Source of the DNA: Planctomycetota bacterium
Lineage (GTDB): Bacteria; Planctomycetota; Uabimicrobiia; Uabimicrobiales; JABWCH01
Assembly: GCA_017993505.1 (NCBI GenBank)
Contig: JAGOMP010000012.1
Location: 1 to 53,069 of the forward strand
Direction of reading: 5' to 3'
Length of the DNA stretch: 53,069 nucleotides
Under the pieces are notes generated by a model, which ran no database searches, was not told the DNA's origin, and was given only the letters and a program-made list of their open reading frames with translations. Positions 35,026-43,766 of this stretch are shown here, piece by piece (positions within the stretch are counted from its first letter, which is position 1; each line of letters starts with the position of its first letter). The position numbers and the translations under genes were made by a program.

Positions 35026-37303
35026 GATGAGAATAGGTAAGATTTTATTTTCTTTAGATGGAAAATCGTTTGAATATTTTATTACAGAGCCTGAAGTTGT
35101 TGTGGGAAGGAATATTACGTCAGAAGTTTCGATTGGAATCCCTTCTCCTAATGTTTCTAGAGTACAAGCACGTTTTCTCTGTAAAGAGGGTAAGTTCTTT
35201 TTAGAAAATTTAAGTGCAAATCAAAAAAGTTTTGTGAATGGAAAGGTTGTCCAAGGCGTTATGGAATTACCAGATAGAGCACAATTGCGATTTGGTCCTA
35301 TAACAGTACAATTTTTGGTGGATGAGGTAAAAAGTAATGCCGAGTTTTTATGGGCAGAAAACAATGCAAACCAAGCCAAGCAAATGGAGGGTTCTGAAAG
35401 TCATTTGCACACTCCTACACAAGCGTTTTATGTACAACCTCAAAGGGAAAACAAATTGCATTTTCCTAAAAATGATGCAGAGCATTTGCTTGTTTTTTCT
35501 CCTCCTAGTGACAATATGAAGACAAAAAAAATTGAAACAGATGATATACCATCTAGTAAAGGATTAGAAGATGCACAATCTAGTATAGAATTCGATGATG
35601 ATGCACAATCTAGTATAGAATTCGATGATGTGCAATTTAGTAAAGAATTAGAGGATATGCCATCTAGTAAAGGATTAGAGGCTATTGCATCTGTGGATGT
35701 CATGGTTGCAGAAAAACTAGGGTTTTCTGATGTTGAAATTGAAGAATTGAATCAAAGTAATTTGATGAATGATTTTGATGAATTGCAAGATGATTCTGTT
35801 CAGTCTCATTTTTCTGAAGCTGTAGTTGCAGAAATTGCATCCAACGTTGTGGAGTCAGCACAAACTTCTGAACAAATAGAAGTTAAAACTGCCATAGCTT
35901 CTGATTCTATGGAGGAAGTTATTTCTTTAGGTGAGATAGAAAATTCTGTTGTTCATGGTAAAGAAGTAAGTAAGGCATCAGCTGATAAAGAGGTGAAGAA
36001 GGATACAGAAGAATGTGATGAAGAAGATGGACTTGTAGATAGCACAGAAAATAAAGAAGAAGACGATGTTCCAGACGCTGATTTTGCATCTTGTGAACTA
36101 GAAGCAGATAGTGTTGCCACCGCAGAATTTGTGGCATCTGCTAGCAAAATAGACATTGCAGAATTAGACTTCAACGAGAGACAAGTGGGACAGGGAAAAT
36201 TATTTTGTGTATTGTATAAAAAACATTGGAATTTAACAAAGGAGATTACACAAGTCGGACGGGGCGGCTATAATGATGTTTCAATTTTAGATGAATCTTG
36301 GGAAGACGTAGAATTTGCCATTATTTTTCGTCAAGGTGTATATTCTATAAAGAAAATAGGTAATATAGAAGTCCGCATCAATGGAATTCCTATGAAAAAT
36401 ATAGATGCTTTGTTGAAAAATGGAGATATGATTCAATGTGGGACGCATTCTTTTTATTTTTTTGACGGTATTTCTGAAGAAGAGAAAGTTTTGCAATATA
36501 ATCTATTGTCTTTAGAAAAGGAACAGAAAAAAGAATGGACTTCACCATGGTTAGAGCCTAGTAAGGCTTATTGCAAATGGAATAATAGAGTGGTTTGTAA
36601 TTTTCAAACTTTTAAAAATGAGGAAAGGAATGTTTCTTATTTTTTAGTGGAAAATGCATATGGCGTCTATATTTTATTATGTGAAATGGACATAGAAGAT
36701 CAGGATCATTTTTTCCCATGGCTGCATGGTATTTTTTGTGCTGTGACGAATTATTTAGAATCTTGTCAAGATATTTTATTAGAAATGAATAGCCTTATTT
36801 TGCAAGTTTGGGGAAAGATGAAAATTGCAACAACAATGCTAAAAGTTAAGGACCAAGAAATTGAATATGTGAATGCAGGAAATGGAGCATTGTGTATACA
36901 AAGAGATAATGCACAACAAGAAGTGTTTTTTGGACGCAGTTTGCCGTTAGGAATATGCGAACATCCTTTTTTAGAAAGTATTACGTTACCATGGGAAGAG
37001 AGCGATTCTGCTTTTGTTGCTACTCGTGGTTTGTTGCATTGTCATGAAAAAATAGATCCTAAAGTTTACATAAAACAAGGCAAAGTAGAAAAATTGTTTT
37101 CTCAATATGTCTTGAAAAATGAGAATGTGTTCTCTGATTTTGTGGAAAGCGTACAACAAGTTCTTATAGTGGACAAACCTTTTGGTTTTGTTGTTTTACA
37201 GAATAGGAAAGAACAGCCCACAGAATATATTTGTCCCAAGTGTGGTGTACATTATCCCCTTTCTTTTTCTTTTTGTCCAAAAGATGGTTCTAAATTAGGA
37301 TAA
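35018..37303 (+). CDS. Two-FHA protein with a degenerate SpoIIE/PP2C-like domain and zinc ribbon (761 aa)
   Basis: FHA1 (about 5-100) has VVVGRNIT, PNVSRVQARF (the usual His is Gln) and FVNG. Residues 110-390 are a long acidic linker with a 30-bp exact DNA repeat (35571-35600 and 35601-35630). FHA2 (about 395-485) has TQVGRGGYND but no Ser-x-x-His. Residues about 520-715 follow the SpoIIE/RsbU phosphatase plan: DILLEMNSLILQVW, IEYVNAGNGALCIQ, GRSLPLGICEH. The metal-binding D-x-x-G-H-G is replaced (EMDIEDQDHFF), and the TDG near the end reads ATRGL, so catalysis is doubtful. A zinc ribbon (CPKCGVHY...CPKDG) closes the protein. It overlaps hutI by 8 nt. Domain calls are from sequence reading only. 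Confidence 0.72.
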   Translation: MDKMRIGKILFSLDGKSFEYFITEPEVVVGRNITSEVSIGIPSPNVSRVQARFLCKEGKFFLENLSANQKSFVNGKVVQGVMELPDRAQLRFGPITVQFLVDEVKSNAEFLWAENNANQAKQMEGSESHLHTPTQAFYVQPQRENKLHFPKNDAEHLLVFSPPSDNMKTKKIETDDIPSSKGLEDAQSSIEFDDDAQSSIEFDDVQFSKELEDMPSSKGLEAIASVDVMVAEKLGFSDVEIEELNQSNLMNDFDELQDDSVQSHFSEAVVAEIASNVVESAQTSEQIEVKTAIASDSMEEVISLGEIENSVVHGKEVSKASADKEVKKDTEECDEEDGLVDSTENKEEDDVPDADFASCELEADSVATAEFVASASKIDIAELDFNERQVGQGKLFCVLYKKHWNLTKEITQVGRGGYNDVSILDESWEDVEFAIIFRQGVYSIKKIGNIEVRINGIPMKNIDALLKNGDMIQCGTHSFYFFDGISEEEKVLQYNLLSLEKEQKKEWTSPWLEPSKAYCKWNNRVVCNFQTFKNEERNVSYFLVENAYGVYILLCEMDIEDQDHFFPWLHGIFCAVTNYLESCQDILLEMNSLILQVWGKMKIATTMLKVKDQEIEYVNAGNGALCIQRDNAQQEVFFGRSLPLGICEHPFLESITLPWEESDSAFVATRGLLHCHEKIDPKVYIKQGKVEKLFSQYVLKNENVFSDFVESVQQVLIVDKPFGFVVLQNRKEQPTEYICPKCGVHYPLSFSFCPKDGSKLG

Positions 37304-37352
37304 TGGCCAAATCAATGTTTTTTTGTTGATTTTTATATATGAAAGTATAGGT

Positions 37353-38144
37353 ATGGAAAATAATGGTATTTGTCCTAAATGTCAATCTGAAGTGGATCGA
37401 AGTTGTCGCCAATGTCCTAAATGTAATGGTTTGTTATTTTTTGATCAAGTTTCTGTTGAGGAACGTTTAAAAAAAATTGAAAAATTGGGGTTCACTCAAC
37501 TTTTTATTCATGAACAAGAATATTTGTTAGAAAAAATTTATCAACATGATTATGTGGTACGTATTTTTGGTACGATTCCATTTTTTCTTTTGTTTTCTGC
37601 AATATATGGGTTTATTTGGGGTTATCATAATGGATGGAATAGTGCATGCATGATGGCATTGAAATTAATAGGGATTTTGTCTGCCACATTGTTAGTTTCT
37701 TTGCCTTTGCTGTTTACTATTAATATTATTGTGGGAACTTCGCTATCTTTTATGCAAATTTTTTTAACTTTGCTTTTAGTCAATTATTTAATCGGAATTT
37801 CGTTATTGTCTGTATCACCGATCATGGCTTTATTTTTGGTCTATCCAGATTCCAAAGGATTTTTGCAAATTTTAAATATTGCATTATTTGCTATATGCTC
37901 TATGATTGGGCTTATGTTTCTTTGGCGTGCTATGGATTATTTCCAAATTCGTAGTGGTGCTAGTTCTGGCTCTTGGGTTATAAAGGTATGGTCTGGATTG
38001 TATATATTTATTATGATTCAATTAGCTTGGACAGCAAATTTCTTTGGAGATTTAACAGAAATTTCTTTGTTTAAACAATTGGAATTGGAAGGTAATTTTT
38101 ATATGGTTTTATATCAAATTGCAGAAAAGTTGATGGGTGAATAA
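37353..38144 (+). CDS. Zinc-ribbon membrane protein with about five membrane segments
   Basis: ATG 37353 gives 264 residues beginning MENNGICPKCQ. The N-terminus holds CPKC...CRQCPKC, a double-cysteine-pair ribbon. After an amphipathic region there are about five hydrophobic segments (for example PFFLLFSAIYGFIWGY, LIGILSATLLVSLPLLF and IALFAICSMIGLMFLW). A TTG 30 nt upstream is the alternative start. It lies 49 nt after the FHA/SpoIIE-like gene, same strand, ends at a good terminator, and so closes the hutI operon. No family is recognised. Confidence 0.68.
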   Translation: MENNGICPKCQSEVDRSCRQCPKCNGLLFFDQVSVEERLKKIEKLGFTQLFIHEQEYLLEKIYQHDYVVRIFGTIPFFLLFSAIYGFIWGYHNGWNSACMMALKLIGILSATLLVSLPLLFTINIIVGTSLSFMQIFLTLLLVNYLIGISLLSVSPIMALFLVYPDSKGFLQILNIALFAICSMIGLMFLWRAMDYFQIRSGASSGSWVIKVWSGLYIFIMIQLAWTANFFGDLTEISLFKQLELEGNFYMVLYQIAEKLMGE

Positions 38145-38154
38145 GATTATTTTG

Positions 38155-38184
38155 GAGTGTCTGATATTTTAGTGTCAGACACTC
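38155..38184 (+). terminator. Terminator of the hutI-FHA-zinc-ribbon operon
   Basis: Arms GAGTGTCTGA (38155-38164) and TCAGACACTC (38175-38184) with a T-rich tail. The stem is nearly the same as at 24727-24753. Confidence 0.85.
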
Positions 38185-38288
38185 TATTTCTTTTTCATGT
38201 GTCTGCTTTTTTTTCTTTTTAATTGTGTCTGTTTTTTTGTTTATTTCGTTGATTTTTAATACACTTAGTATTTTGTATATATATTTTT

Positions 38289-38789
38289 TTAAACAATTTT
38301 TACTTCAAAAGATTTTTTTTCTTTTTCAGGAGTTAGAAATTGTTTAAGACCATCGAGTCCTACTTCATCTAGCTGATGGCGGATGCGTCGAATGTCATCA
38401 CGAAATTTAATGCTATCTTCATAAGCTTTTTGTTCTGCTGAATTTTTTTTCCCTGTAATAGCTCCCATAGCAATTTCTTCCGTAGGGGGCATCATTCCTG
38501 CGGAAATAATATCAAAAATATAAATCATACTATCTATATAGGATGAAATTTGTTCTATATTTTCTTTTGTAATATTTTGAGGTTGGCATTGAGGGCGGAT
38601 TTTTTTTAACTGTCCTGTGACACGAAATGCAAGAGCTTTTAAACTACTTAACCCTTCGGAAATAAGGGAAAATCGTTTTGTAAAAGCAATGGCTCTTTTT
38701 TTTCGCACTTCTTCTGTGATCATCATAATAACAACTGATAAAATAGTTGCAATGATAAATCCTAAAAAAAAAGGAATAAATGGATTCAT
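38289..38789 (-). CDS. Single-pass membrane protein of unknown function (166 aa)
   Basis: One membrane segment near the N-terminus (about 5-24, PFFLGFIIATILSVVIMMI) is followed by a basic, helical cytoplasmic part rich in Arg/Lys/Glu. The C-terminus is helical too (RDDIRRIRHQLDEVGLDGL). It is divergent from the 39008 pseudokinase gene with a shared upstream region. No family is recognised. Confidence 0.65.
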   Translation of the reverse strand: MNPFIPFFLGFIIATILSVVIMMITEEVRKKRAIAFTKRFSLISEGLSSLKALAFRVTGQLKKIRPQCQPQNITKENIEQISSYIDSMIYIFDIISAGMMPPTEEIAMGAITGKKNSAEQKAYEDSIKFRDDIRRIRHQLDEVGLDGLKQFLTPEKEKKSFEVKIV

Positions 38790-38936
38790 ATATATATCCT
38801 TTCGATGAATCTTTTCTGGAATCTACTCATTTTTAGTCCAAAATTAAAATTGTACTATTTTTATATTGTTTTCTATATATTTATTGATAAAAAGAATATT
38901 ATACTATGAAAGACCGTTATTGGTCAAAGAAATTTT

Positions 38937-38965
38937 TTGACATTTTATATCAACTAAAGTAGAAT
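38937..38965 (+). promoter_or_regulatory. Sigma-70-like promoter of the pseudokinase gene
   Basis: TTGACA (38937-38942), 17 nt, TAGAAT (38960-38965). This is the best-matching promoter I found in the window. It puts transcription start near 38972, about 36 nt before the start codon. A palindrome-like TTGGTCAAAG...TTTTTTGAC overlaps its -35 region and could be an operator. Confidence 0.65.
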
Positions 38966-39007
38966 GAATAGAATTAATTGCAAGTACTTTGAAAAAAGGA
39001 AGGAAAT

Positions 39008-42000
39008 ATGGCAACAAAAGATGCTCCCGATGTAAATCGAAAGCAGAAATTGCAAATGCAATTTCTGTGTAAAAATATTGAATCTGAAAAAAATATAATG
39101 GAGAGTTTTTTGGACGAGGAGGTGCCGCGTCAGCTCGTAGAACAAGTGCGAGAAGTGATGAAGCATTTAATGGAACGTGCGGTAGACATTCAAAAAAAAC
39201 GTGGACAAAAAACGTTTCAAGAACGAATGGAGTTGAAAAATACAGATTGGTTATGCAGTAAATTTCGTAAAATAAATAAATTACAATATTGGCATTTATT
39301 GCAAATTTTATATAAATTCCCCAATGATTTTCAAATTGGTGTAGATGAATTTCTCTCTCAATATATTAGAAAATCACCGCATTTTAAAGAATTGAATAAA
39401 ATAATCCATTTAGATGTATATATTTCTAATAATTGGTCTTTTAAGCGATTTTTAACAGATTGCATTGCATTTGCTCGTTTACGTCGTTTACAATTAAAGT
39501 ATATGCAAGAATCAAAAGATGAAAAAATAGCATTAGAACGAGCTACACAGATAGAAAAAGAATTTTCTGTGATTCCAGATAATTTGATTTTAGAACGTCG
39601 TTTAGGTGGAAATCAGAATATTGCTATGTTTAAAGGCATGGACATTTCAAAGAATGTGCCTGTTTTTATTAAATATTTGCGACAAGATTTTCAAGAAGAA
39701 AAAGGCATGACTTTACAAGAGGCTAAGAAACGTTTTGAACGAGAAGCACAAGCCTTTGAAAAGTTAGAACGCCATAGGAAAGCAAAAGAACAAGCTGTCC
39801 AAATGTTGCTGGATCAAGCACAAAAACAAATTGAAGAAGGAAACCAAACTGGCAATACAGAAAAAATGAAGTCGGGCTTAGCATTGATGAAACAAGGCGA
39901 TAAATTGCGTTGCGATCGTTATTTTGTCAAAGCATATTGTTTAGCAACTGGGCAGATGGAACGATATAGCTTAACTAAAATGGGATTTGTTCGCACAGAT
40001 CCTTGTCAAGTTGGCTTCATGGTAATGGAATATGTAGAAGGAGTGAATTTAAGAGAGCTTATCGATGAATATAAAAGCAAAAATACTATGTTTCCAATGA
40101 AAGTATTTATTCCCATCATGGAAGGTATTTTGCAAGCTTTAGAGTATTGTCATAATGAGGGCATTATTCATCGTGATATTCGTCCAGAAAATATTCTGAT
40201 CACAAAAGATTTTAAAGTTCGGTTAACGAATTTAGGTCTTGCTAAAGTGGAAGATATGACGCAGTTGACTTCCCAAGGAGTTTTTATTGGTACTCCTGGA
40301 TTTGCTTCGCCAGAAGGGATTGTACAAGGCAATCAACATTCTGCAATGCAGTTATCTGAGATGGTCACAGCAACAGATCACCGTTTTGATTTATATTCTT
40401 TAGGATGCGTTGCGTATGAAATGTTGGCAGGGCGTCCTGTTTTTACTAGTAACAAACGATCCGAAGATGAACGCAACATTGAAATTTTAAATAAACATTT
40501 GCATGAAAGTCCCGTTCCTATCACCGAGTATAGAAAAGATGTTTCAGAGGCTTTAAATTTACTTATTTTAAAGCTTTTAGCTAAAAATCCAAACCAAAGA
40601 TTTGAATCTGCACAAGAAGTATTAATTACGCTCCATACAGTAATGTCGTTAGGACAAAAAGCAACAGAATATACAAAAAAGCTTTTGGATCGATTACGAA
40701 CAACAGAACAAGAAACTGTTTTCCCAAAAATTAAACAGCCATCTGCAGGGCGTTGGCTAATAGTAGTTGCTGTTCTCTTGCTTTTATTGACTGGCGTTTT
40801 AGTGTTTCATAAAAATATTTTTCCTTTTGTGCAAAGACAATATGGTAAGTTTTTTTCTCAACGCACCTTAGATAGAGTACAAGCACGTGAAATGCTGGCA
40901 AGTATTGATAAATTTATTGTTACTTTGAAAGAAGATTGGAATAAAAACAATGAAGTTTATCTAACATTAGTCAATAATTTTTCTCCTGAAGAAGGATATC
41001 CCATTATAGTTGAAACGCTTGTTTTACAGCATAATAGTTCTAAACAAAGGATTGAAGATTTAGAATCAACGTGTGTTCGAGCTAGGTCGCATTTACTTTC
41101 TAATCCTAAAGAATCCTTAGATTTACTGACTCCTGTATTGGAATTGTCTAAACAAGATTCTATGTCTTTGTTATTAAAACGAATTTTTGATAAACTGCAA
41201 TTTACACATAATCTTGCATTGCAAATTAAAAAAACAAAAGATGAAGAACATTTTGTCTTTAAAGAAAATCGAAATTTGCGTAATGATTTTTTTAGTGCAG
41301 AAGAACGTTTATCTTTTTTAGAAGAAAAGCTTTATTTATTTCAAGAAGAGTATCCTGCACAAAAAAATTATTTAGGTGTTTCGCCAGAGTTTAATAAGAA
41401 ATTATTAGAATCTAAACGAAAGATTGACATTGCAAAACAATCTATCCATGCTTTAAATGAAGCGATGATTGAAAATAATGTGCCGAAAGCAAAAGGCATT
41501 CTTCAAGAAAACAGTAAGTTTTCTTCTGTTCTAGATGATCTAGATAATTTGGAACATCAACTCACAACATTAACAGATAGCAATGCAAAGAAAAAGGCAA
41601 ATTGGGAATTACAATCAACGTATAGTCGAGGTTCTTCCTATCTAGATACCATTGCACAACAATTACAAGAACGACTTGTGTTTGCAAAGACAGTACGTAG
41701 AGAACATGCGAAACGAAAACAAGGTTTACAGGATCCTGTGGATTTATGGGGTAGAGTAGATATAGAAATTAGTAGAATTAAAGAAGAACGAGAAAAACTG
41801 AATAATTTCTGGGCACAGAGCAAAAGCCAAGAAGTCCTTGCTTTTTCACAAGAAATTTTAAAACAAACTGAGCCGCTTGTTTTAAATGATTTGCAAAAAT
41901 TTATTGAAAATGAACAAGAAGCTGTTAAAAAAATTGAAGATGATTTACGTATTAAAAAAGCAGCATCTAAGAAACAAAGTGTGCAACAACAACAACGAAT

Positions 42001-43645
42001 TGCTGATTTTCTGTCAAAATTACGTTCTCAATATCAAATAGTAGTAAATGCAAAGATACAATGGAATAAAGCAATAGAACAATTTCAAAAAGAATTTCCT
42101 GATAAAATTCATACAATTAAAAATACAACATTACAAAATGAACTTAAAAAATTAGATGAATGGCAAAATAAAACGTTGCAAGATATAGAAAACTATTTGA
42201 ACAATAAACAAATTAGAGAGGCGTACAATATAGCGAGCAGGCAAAATGCAAAAATTCTTCAACTTCCTAAATATTCTGATTCTTTAACAAAAGAAATCAA
42301 TAAAATACAAGTCACAACAAAGAATTTATTACAAGAAAAAGAAAATTTAGCATTGCAGGCACGATGTGAACGAATTGTACAGAGATTAGAAACAAATATT
42401 TCTTTAATGGAAAATCAAGTTTATCCTTTAGAAAAAGATATTCAAGCTTTACGATACGATTTTCAACCTCGTTCGCAGTATCCAGAAATATCAAAAAAAT
42501 CATTGGATATGGTAGAAGATTCACGAAATTGGATTCGACATTATCAATCGAAACTTCAAATTGCTAGAAATTATATGCAAAATAAACAATGGCATGATGC
42601 TTTTGAGGTTTTAAAAGGATTTGAAGGTGTTCGATTGTCAGGCTATACAACTCTTAGTTCCAATATTCAAACGATTCAAGAAGAGATTGCTCAAACAAGA
42701 CGAAAAAGTGAACAAATTCAATTACATATTGCTCGAAGCGGCGAATATACAAAGTTTCATCAAGAACTTTTACAATTAAAAAATGATTTAAGTCAAGTCA
42801 TTACTGATTTACGAATGAAAAAAGAACAATTGGATCGATTTTCTGCTTCTGAAGGATATCAAGTTGCAGATCCTAATATTCCTAAATATTTGAACGAAGG
42901 GCTGGAAGAAATTAAAGAACTAGAGGTAGTATTAGCAAAAGGAAATGAATATTTAGAATCCCAAAAATATGCACAAGCCACTGCATTACTCAAACCTTAT
43001 AGTCAAGAATTACATCCTGGAACTTCTCGTATATTATTGCTTAAAACATATTTACAACAATGCGATACAAAAATTCAAAAAAATATTTCTTTGCAACAGG
43101 ACTCGGGAGCACGTCATTCTATTCTACAAGAACAAGCAAAAAAACAACAAGAATTGGCACTACTTCAACAATGGAGAAAATCGCCTGCTAGTTGGTATGA
43201 CCAAATGATTGGTGATTTACAACAATTCACTTCTTGGGAAAGTTTATTGGTAAAATCTATGCAGGGTAAAGGAAGTACTATGGTACATTCTCGCATTCAA
43301 TCTTTGATTGCTGATATCTCCTCTTATCCAGACGCCATGGCAGAACTTCAAGATTTAGAAAATAAAGCACGCAATATAGGCATCAATCAAACAGAACTTG
43401 CACGTGACTATCGAAATAAAGCTATGTTAGATTATTTACATACCCATCAAATAGATCCAGGCTTAGCATCAGAAGTAAGTCAAATTCAAAGTGCAGTGCG
43501 TAATATTAAAAAAGAATTGAATAGTTACTGGGTAGAAGAAGCTACTTTACGTTCTTTGCTACAAGCTCTGCAATCTTTAGAAAGAAAATTTGAAAATCAA
43601 CATCAATCTATCAAAAGTCGCTTGCTTGTTCTTATAACAAACTAA
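39008..43645 (+). CDS. Probable pseudokinase with membrane segment and giant coiled-coil tail (1545 aa)
   Basis: Residues 1-190 are helical. A Hanks-type kinase fold spans about 192-555 and has K222 (VFIK) and HRDIRPEN (388-395). The glycine loop is lost (LGGNQNIAMFKG), and the DFG aspartate is asparagine (TNLG, N408). About 65 extra residues are inserted after helix C (about 255-325, Gln/Lys-rich helices). These changes suggest weak or no catalysis. One membrane segment lies at about 583-600. Nearly 900 residues of coiled coil follow, like an extended rod. A strong promoter and AAGGAAGG lead the ATG. It may act as a scaffold or allosteric partner for the active kinases. The C-terminal frame is intact to TAA. 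Confidence 0.85.
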   Translation: MATKDAPDVNRKQKLQMQFLCKNIESEKNIMESFLDEEVPRQLVEQVREVMKHLMERAVDIQKKRGQKTFQERMELKNTDWLCSKFRKINKLQYWHLLQILYKFPNDFQIGVDEFLSQYIRKSPHFKELNKIIHLDVYISNNWSFKRFLTDCIAFARLRRLQLKYMQESKDEKIALERATQIEKEFSVIPDNLILERRLGGNQNIAMFKGMDISKNVPVFIKYLRQDFQEEKGMTLQEAKKRFEREAQAFEKLERHRKAKEQAVQMLLDQAQKQIEEGNQTGNTEKMKSGLALMKQGDKLRCDRYFVKAYCLATGQMERYSLTKMGFVRTDPCQVGFMVMEYVEGVNLRELIDEYKSKNTMFPMKVFIPIMEGILQALEYCHNEGIIHRDIRPENILITKDFKVRLTNLGLAKVEDMTQLTSQGVFIGTPGFASPEGIVQGNQHSAMQLSEMVTATDHRFDLYSLGCVAYEMLAGRPVFTSNKRSEDERNIEILNKHLHESPVPITEYRKDVSEALNLLILKLLAKNPNQRFESAQEVLITLHTVMSLGQKATEYTKKLLDRLRTTEQETVFPKIKQPSAGRWLIVVAVLLLLLTGVLVFHKNIFPFVQRQYGKFFSQRTLDRVQAREMLASIDKFIVTLKEDWNKNNEVYLTLVNNFSPEEGYPIIVETLVLQHNSSKQRIEDLESTCVRARSHLLSNPKESLDLLTPVLELSKQDSMSLLLKRIFDKLQFTHNLALQIKKTKDEEHFVFKENRNLRNDFFSAEERLSFLEEKLYLFQEEYPAQKNYLGVSPEFNKKLLESKRKIDIAKQSIHALNEAMIENNVPKAKGILQENSKFSSVLDDLDNLEHQLTTLTDSNAKKKANWELQSTYSRGSSYLDTIAQQLQERLVFAKTVRREHAKRKQGLQDPVDLWGRVDIEISRIKEEREKLNNFWAQSKSQEVLAFSQEILKQTEPLVLNDLQKFIENEQEAVKKIEDDLRIKKAASKKQSVQQQQRIADFLSKLRSQYQIVVNAKIQWNKAIEQFQKEFPDKIHTIKNTTLQNELKKLDEWQNKTLQDIENYLNNKQIREAYNIASRQNAKILQLPKYSDSLTKEINKIQVTTKNLLQEKENLALQARCERIVQRLETNISLMENQVYPLEKDIQALRYDFQPRSQYPEISKKSLDMVEDSRNWIRHYQSKLQIARNYMQNKQWHDAFEVLKGFEGVRLSGYTTLSSNIQTIQEEIAQTRRKSEQIQLHIARSGEYTKFHQELLQLKNDLSQVITDLRMKKEQLDRFSASEGYQVADPNIPKYLNEGLEEIKELEVVLAKGNEYLESQKYAQATALLKPYSQELHPGTSRILLLKTYLQQCDTKIQKNISLQQDSGARHSILQEQAKKQQELALLQQWRKSPASWYDQMIGDLQQFTSWESLLVKSMQGKGSTMVHSRIQSLIADISSYPDAMAELQDLENKARNIGINQTELARDYRNKAMLDYLHTHQIDPGLASEVSQIQSAVRNIKKELNSYWVEEATLRSLLQALQSLERKFENQHQSIKSRLLVLITN

Positions 43646-43650
43646 AATTA

Positions 43651-43754
43651 TAATCCTTGCTTTTAATCCTTGCTTTAAAACATAGGCAAGGATTATTCCT
43701 ATATCTCGGGCAAGGATTATTTCTATATCTCGGGCAAGGATTATTCCTAAATCG
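43651..43754 (+). repeat. Amplified terminator-like arms: AATCCTTGC and three 30-bp GGCAAGGATTATT units
   Basis: Two AATCCTTGC arms are followed by three repeats of ggcaaggattattcctatat type at about 43685, 43710 and 43734. Any AATCCTTGC arm can pair with any GCAAGGATT arm, so this looks like a terminator whose right arm has been multiplied. It sits between the pseudokinase stop and the next start. Confidence 0.7.
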
Positions 43755-43766
43755 AAAGGACAAAGA

